A DNA stretch of 64,000 nt from Brevibacillus brevis (GTDB lineage Bacteria > Bacillota > Bacilli > Brevibacillales > Brevibacillaceae): assembly GCF_022026395.1 (NCBI RefSeq), contig NZ_CP041767.1:1056001-1120000 (forward strand), read 5' to 3'. The notes below the pieces were generated by a model. That model searched no databases, was not told the DNA's origin, and saw only the letters and a list, made by a program, of their open reading frames with translations. Below are positions 7,425 through 15,934 of the stretch, piece by piece (positions within the stretch are counted from its first letter, which is position 1; the number at the start of each line of letters is the position of its first letter). A program made the position numbers and the translations under genes.

Positions 7425-8003
7425 TTGCAGGACTTCTTGGTCTTTTTGCGGCGGTTTATCGCTGAGCCTGGACGCGTCGGTAGTATAATCCCCAGCTCTC
7501 GTTTTTTATGTGAGCAAATGTTGAAAAGCGTCGATTGGGCTTCAACCGATGTGATCCTGGAGCTGGGACCTGGTACAGGGGCATTTACCCAAACGATCTA
7601 TCAGCGCTTGCGTCCCGGCACACAGTACGTGCTTGTGGAACGAGATTCCCAATTTCGCTCTATGCTTCAATCACGTTTTCCCGATCTTCCTATCAGGGAG
7701 GAAGCGACTAAACTTAGGTCTTACTTGGAGGAGCAGGACCTTGTAGGTGCAGATGTCATTATCTCAGGTCTGCCATTCGCCAATTTTCCACAAGAGCTGC
7801 GGGCAGCAATTCTGGACGAAGTTCAATCTGTACTGAAGCCAGGGGGCCTATTTATTACATTCCAATATTCGCTACAACTCCAGGCTGAGTTGCAGGATCG
7901 TTTTCCCCGGGTTGAGATCGACTTTACCCTGTTGAACATTCCGCCTGCATTCATCTATACATGTCGTAATGGTCAAAGTGAAAACGATCAGCATGGGGCG
8001 TGA
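7425..8003 (+). CDS. Class I SAM-dependent methyltransferase within lia operon
   Basis: Probable lipid or small-molecule methyltransferase. In 192 residues it has the SAM-binding motif LELGPGTGAFTQ, the acidic end of strand 2 (VLVERD) and a post-motif strand VIISGLPFANFP. The arrangement resembles phospholipid N-methyltransferase (PmtA-like) and rRNA adenine dimethylase relatives: IPSSRFL near the start, and NIPPAFIY where a catalytic loop would be. TTG start 7425 follows AGGAGG at 7411-7416. Its stop overlaps the region just before liaF. Placement in a Lia operon suggests a membrane-lipid role, which is inference. It is not the usual liaG. Confidence 0.75.
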   Translation: MQDFLVFLRRFIAEPGRVGSIIPSSRFLCEQMLKSVDWASTDVILELGPGTGAFTQTIYQRLRPGTQYVLVERDSQFRSMLQSRFPDLPIREEATKLRSYLEEQDLVGADVIISGLPFANFPQELRAAILDEVQSVLKPGGLFITFQYSLQLQAELQDRFPRVEIDFTLLNIPPAFIYTCRNGQSENDQHGA

Positions 8004-8017
8004 GAGAGGAGACTTTT

Positions 8018-8908
8018 GTGAAACTGTCCCGTTTGCACAAAATGTTGGCTGGTGTCCTGATTATTTTTACGGGAATCGGTCTTTTGTTAGACAGTTTGGG
8101 TATCATTTCGTTCGGTCTGTTTGATTTGTGGCCGATGGTGCTTATTTATTTCGGCCTTCGTTTGTGGGGGAATAAAAATCGGATTGGCGGAGGAATTTTA
8201 TTCTCGCTGGGGACCATCATCGCGATGGATATGTGGTTTAGTGTCGGGATTGATGATTTGTTCCAGATTGCAGTGCCAATCGTGTTTATTTATTTCGGGT
8301 TTCAGTTGATTCGGGGCAAGAACAGCAGACGAGATCACCGTGTGAATCAGCCATTAGGCGAGAGTGGGACCCCATCTGCTGCGGAGACGATTTTGACTAG
8401 TGATGCGAGTATCCCGAATGACGTGAACGTTTCAACAGCGGAGCGCCCTTGGCTAGACAGCTGGAACAAATGGAAGCATGTTGGTGGAAAAATTCCTCAT
8501 CACGAAAGCATGTCTTCATCCCCTGACGACATGCTGCCAAAAGATTCCCGCAGTTCTCTGATTGGGGATTATCACCTGACTTCCGGGCGTTTTGAACTGA
8601 ATCACTTGCATGTCTGGCATGGAATCGGGGATGTTGTGATTGATCTTTCCCGGGCAGTGTTGATGCGGGATGAAGCGGTTCTTGTCGTAGAGGGCTGGGT
8701 AGGCGATGTGACGATTTATGTACCGGTCGATCTTCCTGTATCGGTAACGGCAGGGTTAAGTATTGGTGACCTGGAGGTGCTAAGCCACCGTCAGGGGGGG
8801 ATCAACCGCAGTGTTAAGATTCGTTCTGATCAGTATGATGAAGCATTGCAAAAAGTAAACTTGCATATCTCGCTGCTTGTCGGCGATATAAAAGTCAAGT
8901 ACATCTAG
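8018..8908 (+). CDS. liaF: LiaF, negative regulator of LiaRS
   Basis: Membrane protein that keeps the LiaS kinase off without envelope stress. It has four N-terminal membrane segments (about residues 8-100), a polar linker, and a C-terminal soluble domain (about 185-297) of the cell-wall-active antibiotic response type with LIGDYHLTSGRFELNHLHVWHGIGD region and GDIKVKYI at the end. I chose GTG 8018 (MKLSRLHKM) because GAGAGGAG lies 6-7 bases before it. The GTG at 8000 overlaps the previous stop and has no ribosome site. liaS and liaR follow, a standard arrangement. Confidence 0.88.
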   Translation: MKLSRLHKMLAGVLIIFTGIGLLLDSLGIISFGLFDLWPMVLIYFGLRLWGNKNRIGGGILFSLGTIIAMDMWFSVGIDDLFQIAVPIVFIYFGFQLIRGKNSRRDHRVNQPLGESGTPSAAETILTSDASIPNDVNVSTAERPWLDSWNKWKHVGGKIPHHESMSSSPDDMLPKDSRSSLIGDYHLTSGRFELNHLHVWHGIGDVVIDLSRAVLMRDEAVLVVEGWVGDVTIYVPVDLPVSVTAGLSIGDLEVLSHRQGGINRSVKIRSDQYDEALQKVNLHISLLVGDIKVKYI

Positions 8909-8921
8909 GAGGTACTGGCGG

Positions 8922-10070
8922 ATGCGTCGACAGCGATTGGCAAGTATTCAGTGGCAATACGTGCGCTATGGCATGTTACTGGCCGTCAGTGCAGTTACTG
9001 CCGCGTTTATTTGTTTCTTTTGGCTATACTTTTTATGGAAAGATCACCCGGGGATTCATCGGTGGTACAACGAAGTAATCAGCGACCGCAACTTCGTGTG
9101 GTGGCTTGAAGAATATATAGGAATCAATCTCCCTGCCGATCCAGAGGGTTTGATTCAGCTTGCTGCTTTTGTTGTTTCTTTGCCTGCAGGTGTCTTAGTG
9201 GCATTGATCATTTCCTATATCGTCGGCAATTTGTTGAAAAAGAGACTCAGTGTACTGTGGGAAGCTGCCATGAAGCTTGGGCGCGGAATGCTGTCGTATC
9301 GGGTTCCCGAATTGGGCGTCGATGAAGTAGGCGAATTGGGATGGCAGATCAATCGCCTGGCTTCGCAATGGGAAGAGCAAGTAGCATCTTTGCAGCGGCT
9401 GTCGAACCACAATGCGGCTCTCGCAGAACAATTGAAGCATGCAGCGGTAACAGAGGAGCGACAGAGATTGGCGAGAGAACTGCATGACGCAGTCAGCCAG
9501 CAGTTGTTCGCTATCGCCATGACGACTGCGGCGATGAAACGGCTTGTCGAAAAAAATCCTCAACGTGCAGCCCAACAGATTGAATTGGTCGAGGAGATGG
9601 CAGCAGCTGCACAAGCGGAGATGAGGGCGTTGCTCTTGCATCTTCGCCCGGCTACGTTACAAAACAAGTCATTGAAGGAAGCCATTCTGGAACTTTTAGA
9701 TGAGCTGACGCGTAAAAATACCATGCAGCTGGCGTGGGAGATCGAAGACGTAGAAGGCTTGCCGAGTGGAATTGAGGATCATCTGTTCCGCATTTTGCAG
9801 GAGTCCTTATCCAACACATTGCGGCATGCCAGAGCTACCCAGATTACAGTGAAGCTGTTTACATTGCAAGAGCAGGTTCGCCTGCGAGTAACGGATGATG
9901 GTGTTGGTTTTGATCCAGATGGGGAGAAAATGACGTCCTACGGTCTGCGCAGCATGCAGGAGCGCGTAGCAGAGGTCGGAGGCTCCATGGAGATTTACTC
10001 GGCGATTGGGAAAGGGACGCAAATTGAGGTGCGTATTCCTCTAATGTCACAGACGGAACGGGAAGGGTGA
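8922..10070 (+). CDS. liaS: LiaS sensor histidine kinase (NarL type)
   Basis: Kinase for LiaR, responding to cell-envelope damage such as lipid II-binding antibiotics in related species. The 382 residues have two membrane helices (about 16-39 and 81-103) around a short extracellular loop, a HAMP segment, and the HisKA_3 box with phosphoacceptor His188 in ARELHDAVSQQLFAIAM. A HATPase domain follows with DHLFRILQESLSNTLRHA, DDGVGFD and YGLRSMQERV. The short sensor loop fits an intramembrane-sensing kinase controlled by LiaF. ATG 8922 lies 8 bases after AGGAGG, and liaR starts 7 bases past its stop. Confidence 0.92.
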   Translation: MRRQRLASIQWQYVRYGMLLAVSAVTAAFICFFWLYFLWKDHPGIHRWYNEVISDRNFVWWLEEYIGINLPADPEGLIQLAAFVVSLPAGVLVALIISYIVGNLLKKRLSVLWEAAMKLGRGMLSYRVPELGVDEVGELGWQINRLASQWEEQVASLQRLSNHNAALAEQLKHAAVTEERQRLARELHDAVSQQLFAIAMTTAAMKRLVEKNPQRAAQQIELVEEMAAAAQAEMRALLLHLRPATLQNKSLKEAILELLDELTRKNTMQLAWEIEDVEGLPSGIEDHLFRILQESLSNTLRHARATQITVKLFTLQEQVRLRVTDDGVGFDPDGEKMTSYGLRSMQERVAEVGGSMEIYSAIGKGTQIEVRIPLMSQTEREG

Positions 10071-10077
10071 AGGCTCA

Positions 10078-10707
10078 GTGATTCGGGTACTTCTGGTAGA
10101 TGATCACGAAATGGTTCGGATGGGTCTGGCTGCTTATTTGTCTACGGAGGACGATATTGAAGTCGTAGCAGAGGCAGGCAGTGGGGAAGAAGGGGTGCGA
10201 ATGACGCAAGAGCTGCGCCCAGATGTTGTTCTGATGGATTTAGTCATGGAAGGCATCGGCGGTGTGGAAGCGACTCGGCGTATTCGTGAAAGCTGTCCAT
10301 CCAGTAAGGTTATTGTCTTGACTAGCTTTATTGATGACGAAAAGGTATACCCGGTCATTGAAGCCGGGGCATTCAGCTACTTGCTGAAGACTTCGCGTGC
10401 AGCCGAGATTGCAAAGGCAATTCGCTCTGCTGCGGCGGGTGAGCCAGTTTTGGAATCGAGGGTAGCAGGAAAAATCATGGCCCGTTTCCGTCACGGTCAA
10501 GAGTCCCATCCCCATGAGCAGCTAACGCCGCGCGAGTTGGAGGTTTTGAAGCTAATCGGTCAGGGCAAGTCCAATCAGGAGATTGCTGATGAGCTCATTA
10601 TCGGGATCAAAACGGTCAAGACTCATGTCAGCAACATTCTTGCCAAGCTGAACGTGGAGGATCGCACGCAAGCGGCCATTTACGTGCATACGCATAGCTT
10701 AGGTTAA
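10078..10707 (+). CDS. liaR: LiaR response regulator (NarL/LuxR type)
   Basis: Transcription activator of the lia operon. In 209 residues it has a receiver domain (LLVDDHEMVR, phosphoacceptor Asp54 in LMDLVMEG, Lys in YLLKTS) and a LuxR-type helix-turn-helix (LTPRELEVLKLIGQGKSNQEIAD, IKTVKTHVSNIL). GTG start 10078 follows the kinase stop closely. It is the last gene of the operon, followed by a strong terminator. Confidence 0.92.
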   Translation: MIRVLLVDDHEMVRMGLAAYLSTEDDIEVVAEAGSGEEGVRMTQELRPDVVLMDLVMEGIGGVEATRRIRESCPSSKVIVLTSFIDDEKVYPVIEAGAFSYLLKTSRAAEIAKAIRSAAAGEPVLESRVAGKIMARFRHGQESHPHEQLTPRELEVLKLIGQGKSNQEIADELIIGIKTVKTHVSNILAKLNVEDRTQAAIYVHTHSLG

Positions 10708-10727
10708 TCACATCGCATCATGTATAG

Positions 10728-10786
10728 GTAAACGCGCCAAATAGCTCCTCAGTAAACAGGGGCTCTTTCGCGCGTTTACTTGTTTA
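10728..10786 (+). terminator. Terminator of the lia operon
   Basis: 10-bp perfect stem GTAAACGCGC/GCGCGTTTAC with an internal smaller hairpin (AGCTCCT...AGGGGCT) and TTGTTTAAACC after it. Confidence 0.75.
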
Positions 10787-10881
10787 AACCGTTTTCTTGT
10801 ACGCAAACCGTGAGTTTTTTTCGTAGATGTGGTAAAGATAGTAAGTAACGAATGAGAGATAACGGAAAGGAGGGCCGGGCT

Positions 10882-11706
10882 ATGAGGCACAAACCTCAAA
10901 CACGCTCCAAGGTGCTTTCGGCTGACAATGGTGTGGATATCGTTGGCGATGTTCACGGCTGTTACGACGAATTTATAGAATTGCTCAAACGCTTGGGATA
11001 TGAACGAACCCCAGACGGTACATATCGCCATCCCCATGGCCGAAAGCTCCTTTCCCTCGGTGATATCACGAGTCGTGGACCTTACTCAATCAAAATGCTG
11101 CAATTTTTTCACCAACATGTCACGGCAGGCCTGGCTGAGATGGTAGATAGTAACCACGGGTGGAAAGTAGCTCGTTGGCTGGATGGTAGACCGGTAACAT
11201 TGGCTCACGGAGATGAAAAAGTAGAAGAGGAAATTCGGCTGTATCAGCAAGAATATGGACCGAAGAAGGCCTCCTTGCTGCGTGAACAGAGCCGTAGATT
11301 GCTATTTTCTTCTCCTTCGCACATGATCATCAAACAAAATGAAAAAATAGTGGCGGTCGCCGTTCATGCGGGGATTCGCGACGATTACATAGGGATGGAT
11401 TCGCCTGCGGTCTACACATTTTGCCGATATGGCGATGTGGCAGGGACGGGACCGGATGGGCGCCCGATCCGCAGAGAATGGGCAAAAGAACGAAAGGTGA
11501 CTTCGCCCATAATCGTATGGGGACATGATCCGCATCCAGAGCCAAAACGAAAAAATGGCACCATCAACATCGACCAAGGATGTGTGTTCGGCGGAATGCT
11601 AACCGCCTACCGTTACCCAGAGGACGAACTGGTGAGTGTGCCAGCAAAAAGAAATTATTCGGGCTTAACGGATACGCCGCTGACCCGTTTTAAGGCAGAC
11701 GATTAA
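10882..11706 (+). CDS. PrpE-like metallophosphoesterase
   Basis: Calcineurin-type phosphatase, probably a bis(5'-nucleosyl)-tetraphosphatase or protein phosphatase of the PrpE group. The 274 residues show the metal motifs GDVHGC and LGDITSRGP, and the final histidine region VWGHDPH. The usual GNH(D/E) motif reads DSNHGWK, so the second metal site is slightly altered. ATG 10882 is chosen because AAAGGAGG lies 8 bases upstream; an ATG at 10852 has none. The C-terminal half (residues 190-274) contains the conserved INIDQGCVFGGMLTAYRYP of this group. It is a single gene, converging on an amidase gene. Confidence 0.8.
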   Translation: MRHKPQTRSKVLSADNGVDIVGDVHGCYDEFIELLKRLGYERTPDGTYRHPHGRKLLSLGDITSRGPYSIKMLQFFHQHVTAGLAEMVDSNHGWKVARWLDGRPVTLAHGDEKVEEEIRLYQQEYGPKKASLLREQSRRLLFSSPSHMIIKQNEKIVAVAVHAGIRDDYIGMDSPAVYTFCRYGDVAGTGPDGRPIRREWAKERKVTSPIIVWGHDPHPEPKRKNGTINIDQGCVFGGMLTAYRYPEDELVSVPAKRNYSGLTDTPLTRFKADD

Positions 11707-11720
11707 ACCGAGACGTTCTG

Positions 11721-12497
11721 TTACGTTTTGAGCTTTTCGAATAGTCGCTTCAGGATGACAGCCTGTGCCCAAAGTGGCAGAGGTTGGTCAGGCTTCTGAC
11801 GCCATTGTTCATCGGTTAATAATCCTTGATCGTACAGCCAGTTGACGGCTTCCTGCTTCCAGTCAGCTCCGTTCCCAGGAGAAGTGGTGGGAACAAGGGT
11901 TGGTGCTACAGTCGGTTTCGGTGTAGAAGTAGGAGTCGCAGGGGGCTGATAGGGAAGTTTAGCGTACGTGCAAAATGCCCGGACTACGCCTTCCGCGAGA
12001 TCTCGCCAATCCTGCTGTAGCTTATTTGCGTCCAATGCATTGTCGGCAAAGCCATACTCGACAATTACCGTCTCCACGCTGCCAGTCTCCCGGTGCATGA
12101 AGTAGTAATCAAGCCGCGGATTATCTGGCAGTGTCCGCGTAAAAATGCGTCGATTCGGCATCCCTTCCGCTGCCAGGGCATCCTGGATCAATTGGGGAAA
12201 GGTTGGGGAGCCGTAAATCGAGTAAAGGACCTCGGAGCCTCGGCCGCCACCTGAGTTAATATGGTTGGATATACAATAGCGAGCACCACTGTTTCGAACG
12301 AGAGCAGTCCGAGCCTCACTTGTCACAGTTACATCGGTTGTCCGTGTGATCGCAGCAGGAATATTTAGAGCCAAAAAGCGATTATATTGGTAGAGCGTTA
12401 TTTGCAAATTCATATCTTTCTCGGTAAATTGCGTGTTGTTGCCACCGCCTGGGTCACTGCCACCGTGTCCAGCGTCCAGAATCACAATTGGAGCCAT
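11721..12497 (-). CDS. N-acetylmuramoyl-L-alanine amidase (Amidase_3)
   Basis: Zinc amidase that cuts the bond between muramic acid and the stem peptide. In 258 residues the catalytic domain (1-175) has the zinc ligands His in LDAGHGG, Glu in FTEKDMN and His in ISNHINSG, and the catalytic Glu in VIVEYGF. A Pro/Thr-rich linker (about 185-208) joins a 50-residue C-terminal module with WKQEAVNWLYDQGLL, a small domain common in Paenibacillaceae and phage lysins. There is no signal peptide, so it resembles an endolysin or a mother-cell lytic enzyme. No phage genes flank it. It starts at ATG 12497 behind AGGTG. Confidence 0.88.
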   Translation of the reverse strand: MAPIVILDAGHGGSDPGGGNNTQFTEKDMNLQITLYQYNRFLALNIPAAITRTTDVTVTSEARTALVRNSGARYCISNHINSGGGRGSEVLYSIYGSPTFPQLIQDALAAEGMPNRRIFTRTLPDNPRLDYYFMHRETGSVETVIVEYGFADNALDANKLQQDWRDLAEGVVRAFCTYAKLPYQPPATPTSTPKPTVAPTLVPTTSPGNGADWKQEAVNWLYDQGLLTDEQWRQKPDQPLPLWAQAVILKRLFEKLKT

Positions 12498-12654
12498 GTT
12501 GTTTCACCTCTTGCTATTAGAATATGCTTGAGACAAAGATATTGTTGAGGGCAGTGTTCTCATTTTCCAAGTTTTCTAATCACAATTTACAGAAGATAGC
12601 CCAACTATGGTACAATAAAAGAGTTCATAATTACGTATAGAGGATGGTAATGTA

Positions 12655-12888
12655 TTGATGGCTTGGTACAACTGGGTAATTCCAATTGTCACATTGTTAA
12701 TCGGTCTCGCTGGTGGATTTTATGGAGGGACTTATTTATTGAAAAAACAAATGTCCAACATGCAAATGGACGAAAAGCAGCTTCAAGCCATGGCCCGTTC
12801 AATGGGGATGAATCTTAACCAAAAGCAGCTCAAGCAAATGAGCCGTACGATGAAAAACATGAAAATGCCAAATAAATTCGGGAAGTAG
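12655..12888 (+). CDS. YneF/UPF0154 family small membrane protein
   Basis: Small protein of unknown function conserved in Bacillales. Its 77 residues have one N-terminal membrane helix with a Gly-rich face (WVIPIVTLLIGLAGGFYGGTY) and a basic, Met/Gln-rich tail with RSMGMNLNQKQLKQM, the usual family signature. TTG 12655 is 11 bases after AGAGGA and ATG 12658 is 14 bases after it; either may be used. An extended -10 (TGGTACAAT, 12608-12616) lies upstream. Confidence 0.8.
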   Translation: MMAWYNWVIPIVTLLIGLAGGFYGGTYLLKKQMSNMQMDEKQLQAMARSMGMNLNQKQLKQMSRTMKNMKMPNKFGK

Positions 12889-12909
12889 CGTGAAAGGGAG
12901 TGTCGTTTG

Positions 12910-13089
12910 ATGGGGGCGACCCGGCTGCGCTACACGATGATCGGTTTTATTGTCGGTGTGTTTATCGTGTATTTGAAAGACCTGCCGCTTGCTGAAGGAA
13001 CTCGGTTTGCGGCCCCTTTTTACGGAGCGGGGATTGGACTGCTCATTGACGGCATTATTTTACGTTTGAAAAAAAGAAAACAAGAATAG
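12910..13089 (+). CDS. Small two-helix membrane protein, unknown function
   Basis: A 59-residue protein with two hydrophobic stretches (MIGFIVGVFIVYL and FYGAGIGLLIDGIIL) and a Lys/Arg tail. ATG 12910 lies 9 bases after AAGGGAG; TTG 12907 is also possible. It follows the YneF-like gene by 21 bases and ends before a shared terminator, so the two form an operon. I do not recognise the family. Confidence 0.65.
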   Translation: MGATRLRYTMIGFIVGVFIVYLKDLPLAEGTRFAAPFYGAGIGLLIDGIILRLKKRKQE

Positions 13090-13096
13090 AGGAGGA

Positions 13097-13123
13097 GCCT
13101 GGCGAATGATGCCAGGCTTTTTC
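13097..13123 (+). terminator. Terminator of the yneF-like operon
   Basis: Perfect 7-bp stem GCCTGGC/GCCAGGC with a 7-nt loop and TTTTTCTG. It lies just before the end of the convergent LysR gene. Confidence 0.8.
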
Positions 13124-13137
13124 TGTTGGAAAGGGGC

Positions 13138-14019
13138 TTATTTTTCAAGAGACTCTGCAAAATACTGGACGATAAAATCACAGAACTTGCGTGCAGCCAG
13201 GGAGAGATATCTTTTTTCGTGCCGAATCATTTGAAAATGTCGCTGGCAGATCGGGTGTTTGATCGGAAGCATGACAAGGTGTGGGTCTTGCTCTCGACTG
13301 ATACAGCCGTAGAGGGCGATGCCAAGGCCTGCGCGGACGAGCTTTTGGATAGAGCCGGGATCATCTACCCGACAAGCGAATTTAGGGGTAATCCCTGCTT
13401 TTTGAAAGAACTGATCGTACAGCATTTGGATGGGAAAGTCCTCCTTGTAGCCGATAAAGGACTCCTCAGCCAAATCGCTTAGGCGAACACTGGTATGTTT
13501 GGCTAAGTGATGTGTGCGCGGGACAGCTACGTGAATATCTTCTTTCAATACGGGTGTAGTCAAAATATCCGGCAGCTTGATCGGCAAATGGGTGAAGCAA
13601 ATATCCACTTCGCCTGACTCCAAAAGGAGTGCCATTTCTTCAATGGTGGCTTGCGTGATTTGGAAATGCACATCGGGATGGAGGGCGAGAAATTTGCCCA
13701 ACGGTTCTGATAACAAATCCAAGGTCGACGTTGCCAGATGTATACGACCATGCTCCATTCCGGCCAGATCCGATACGACTTTTTGACCTTCCTCCAACAA
13801 GTTCAATGCTTTATCTACACGTTCCAAATACGCCTTTCCAAATGTATTCAGCCGAATACGTCCTCGCTCGCGGTCAAATAACGGAACCCCGACATCCTCT
13901 TCCAACCGAGCAATGGTCTTGCTGAGAGCAGGCTGAGCAATCCGCAGCTCTTGGGCGGCTTTCGTCATATGCTGCCACTTGGCCACTGTTCGGAAATAGT
14001 GCAATTGCAACAATTCCAT
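13138..14019 (-). CDS. LysR-family transcription regulator
   Basis: Likely regulator of the divergent MFS exporter. The 293 residues have the N-terminal winged helix (LHYFRTVAKWQHMTKAAQELRIAQPALSKTIARLEEDVGVPLFDR) and a type 2 periplasmic-binding-like effector domain. ATG 14019 is chosen because GGAG lies 9 bases upstream; an ATG five codons earlier has no ribosome site. The 149-bp divergent spacer to the exporter should hold the shared operator. A CynR/GltC-like role is not decidable. Confidence 0.9.
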   Translation of the reverse strand: MELLQLHYFRTVAKWQHMTKAAQELRIAQPALSKTIARLEEDVGVPLFDRERGRIRLNTFGKAYLERVDKALNLLEEGQKVVSDLAGMEHGRIHLATSTLDLLSEPLGKFLALHPDVHFQITQATIEEMALLLESGEVDICFTHLPIKLPDILTTPVLKEDIHVAVPRTHHLAKHTSVRLSDLAEESFIGYKEDFPIQMLYDQFFQKAGITPKFACRVDDPGSIQKLVRAGLGIALYGCISREQDPHLVMLPIKHPICQRHFQMIRHEKRYLSLAARKFCDFIVQYFAESLEK

Positions 14020-14168
14020 TCGATTCAACTCCATATACTTAGGTATATCAACTGCATGTCAAAAGATATATTTTCGTTTATTTTAAAATCATTATAAACT
14101 ACAACAAGTAAGGCAAACAATCACCTTCCCGGGAAGAAATCGGTGATAACGAGAGGTGTCTTTCCAAT

Positions 14169-15536
14169 ATGCAAACCGAATCACAACAACAATCTGCTGA
14201 AAAAGTTCTTCGCGTACTCGTGTTTACGCTCATGATGACAGTGATGAGTGCTACGATGTTCAATATCGTGTTACCGCAAATCAGGACAGAATTTCATTTA
14301 TCTTTTAGCAAGGTTAGCTGGGTGACGTCTGCCTTTTTGTTAATCTATGCGGTTGGAACCGTGATGTACGGCAAGCTAGCCGATTCCTACAAGCTCAAAC
14401 ATTTGCTTACATTCGGACTGATTCTGTTTGCCATCGGCTCCCTTGTCGGATTTTTCGCCCATAATTATGGCATGGTGCTTTTGGGGAGAATTGTGCAGGC
14501 AGCAGGAGCTGCAGTTGTTCCGGCGACGTCTTCGATTATTCCGGTGCGTTATTTTCCCCCAGAGAGTAGGGGGCGAGCTTTAGGGATCTCTATGACCGGG
14601 ATGGCAATCGGTAGCGCATTAGGTCCCGTTCTTTCGTCTTTGCTGGTCAGTCTGCTCGATTGGAGATGGCTGTTCTGTATGCCGTTGTTCACGCTCTTTG
14701 CCGTGCCTTTTTTCCGTAAGTATTTGGAGGAGGAGGAGCGGGAAGCTGTCAAAATGGACTGGATCGGCGGAGGGCTTCTCGCCATAACGATTACATTGCT
14801 TCTACTGGCTATTACGAATCAGAGCTTGCTGCTCGCACTCGGGTGCATCCTCTCATTCCTTCTGTTCTTGGTAAGGATTCGGACGACCGCAGAACCCTTT
14901 ATTCGCCCTGACTTATTCCGGAGTAAACGCTACTCGCTCGGGCTGGTCATTGCCTTTTTGATGATAGGGAGTGGCTATTCGTTCGCTTTTCTTAGTCCGC
15001 AGTTGTTGGCCGATGTGAATCATCTGGCACCGGGGCTCATTGGCTTTGTCATGGTACCTGGGGCGATTGTGACCGCGTTCTTGGGGAAAAAGGCCGGGAT
15101 TCTTGCAGATAAGAAAGGGAATTCGTATTTATTTTACACAGCGTCTGCGCTACTTTTGAGCAGCTTTGTCCTCTTCTCTTCCTTTGCGGGAGTGTCCCCG
15201 TTCTTCATTGCTGTTTTCCTGATTTTTGGCAATGTCGGACTATCGTTTATGATGATTTCGATGTCAAACGCAATCTCGCAGTCGCTACCAAAGGAACAGA
15301 TCGGCGTCGGTATGGGACTGATGGCAATGCTGAACTTTATTGCAGGTGCACTTGCAGCTACTTTGTACGGCAAGTCGATTGATGGAGGAGCTGCTGTGAG
15401 CTGGAATCTGCTCAATAGCTATCCAGGAGCGTCGGTTTATAGCAATATTTACTCCGCTTTAGTGCTCGTGATACTGGGGCTCGCTTGCCTTTATTACAGA
15501 CAGTTCGGCCGCAGCTCGGTGAGAGGGCTCAATTAA
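14169..15536 (+). CDS. MFS drug exporter, DHA2 (14-helix) type
   Basis: Proton-coupled exporter of drugs or metabolites in the cell membrane. The 455 residues contain about 14 hydrophobic segments, motif A as GKLADSYKLK after helix 2, and the antiporter motif C region GMAIGSALGPVLSS. The overall look is of the Tet(L)/Tet(K)-related branch, but tetracycline resistance is not shown. ATG 14169 follows GAGAGGTGTC. It is divergent from a LysR gene, which suggests induction by the transported compound. No clear terminator precedes the following T-box region. Confidence 0.87.
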   Translation: MQTESQQQSAEKVLRVLVFTLMMTVMSATMFNIVLPQIRTEFHLSFSKVSWVTSAFLLIYAVGTVMYGKLADSYKLKHLLTFGLILFAIGSLVGFFAHNYGMVLLGRIVQAAGAAVVPATSSIIPVRYFPPESRGRALGISMTGMAIGSALGPVLSSLLVSLLDWRWLFCMPLFTLFAVPFFRKYLEEEEREAVKMDWIGGGLLAITITLLLLAITNQSLLLALGCILSFLLFLVRIRTTAEPFIRPDLFRSKRYSLGLVIAFLMIGSGYSFAFLSPQLLADVNHLAPGLIGFVMVPGAIVTAFLGKKAGILADKKGNSYLFYTASALLLSSFVLFSSFAGVSPFFIAVFLIFGNVGLSFMMISMSNAISQSLPKEQIGVGMGLMAMLNFIAGALAATLYGKSIDGGAAVSWNLLNSYPGASVYSNIYSALVLVILGLACLYYRQFGRSSVRGLN

Positions 15537-15572
15537 TTGGATTAGTAAAATTATTTTTATTGCTAGCTTCCA

Positions 15573-15601
15573 TTGACAACCAGATGTAAACCGAATAAAA
15601 T
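15573..15601 (+). promoter_or_regulatory. SigA promoter of the leuA leader
   Basis: TTGACA (15573-15578), 17 bases, TAAAAT (15596-15601). Transcription would begin near 15608, directly before the first T-box. Confidence 0.75.
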
Positions 15602-15619
15602 TTCAAACAATAATAACAA

Positions 15620-15910
15620 TAACGCGAAGAACGGGAACAGTAAGTGGTCTGATCTGTTTAGAGAGCTGCGGGACGGTGCAACGCAGTCAGAGAAACCATT
15701 GAAGCTCGCCCGGGAGCGGCAGGACTGAACAAGATGTAGCGCTGCATCGAGCAGTAAGTTCTGACGGTTAACCTCCGTGATCGGGTTGTGCTGGTCGATC
15801 AGGATCAGTACATGAGGTGGACTTCTGGCGAGCAGCTGGGGTCAACGAGAGTGGTACCGCGATAGACAAGGTCTGTCGTCTCTTCGATAGAGACGGCAGG
15901 CCTTTTTGAT
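15620..15910 (+). promoter_or_regulatory. T-box leader 1 of leuA
   Basis: tRNA-sensing leader. Elements seen: stem I start AACGCGAAGAACGG, loop-E strand AGTAA, AGAGAGCTGCGGG...GTGCAACGCAG, the 3' loop-E strand GAA, the T-box AACGAGAGTGGTACCGCG (15844-15861), and a terminator stem with TTTTTGATTTT (about 15870-15915). The antiterminator bulge TGGT predicts a tRNA with discriminator A. The triplet after GAA is CAA; the triplet before it overlaps CTG (Leu). The specifier is therefore not settled from sequence reading alone. Confidence 0.85.
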
Positions 15911-15934
15911 TTTCTGATTTTCACAACGACATAG

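Noticed and set aside
11721..12497. Amidase as part of a prophage lysis cassette
   Set aside because: It has no signal peptide and a lysin-like tail, but no holin or other phage gene lies beside it.
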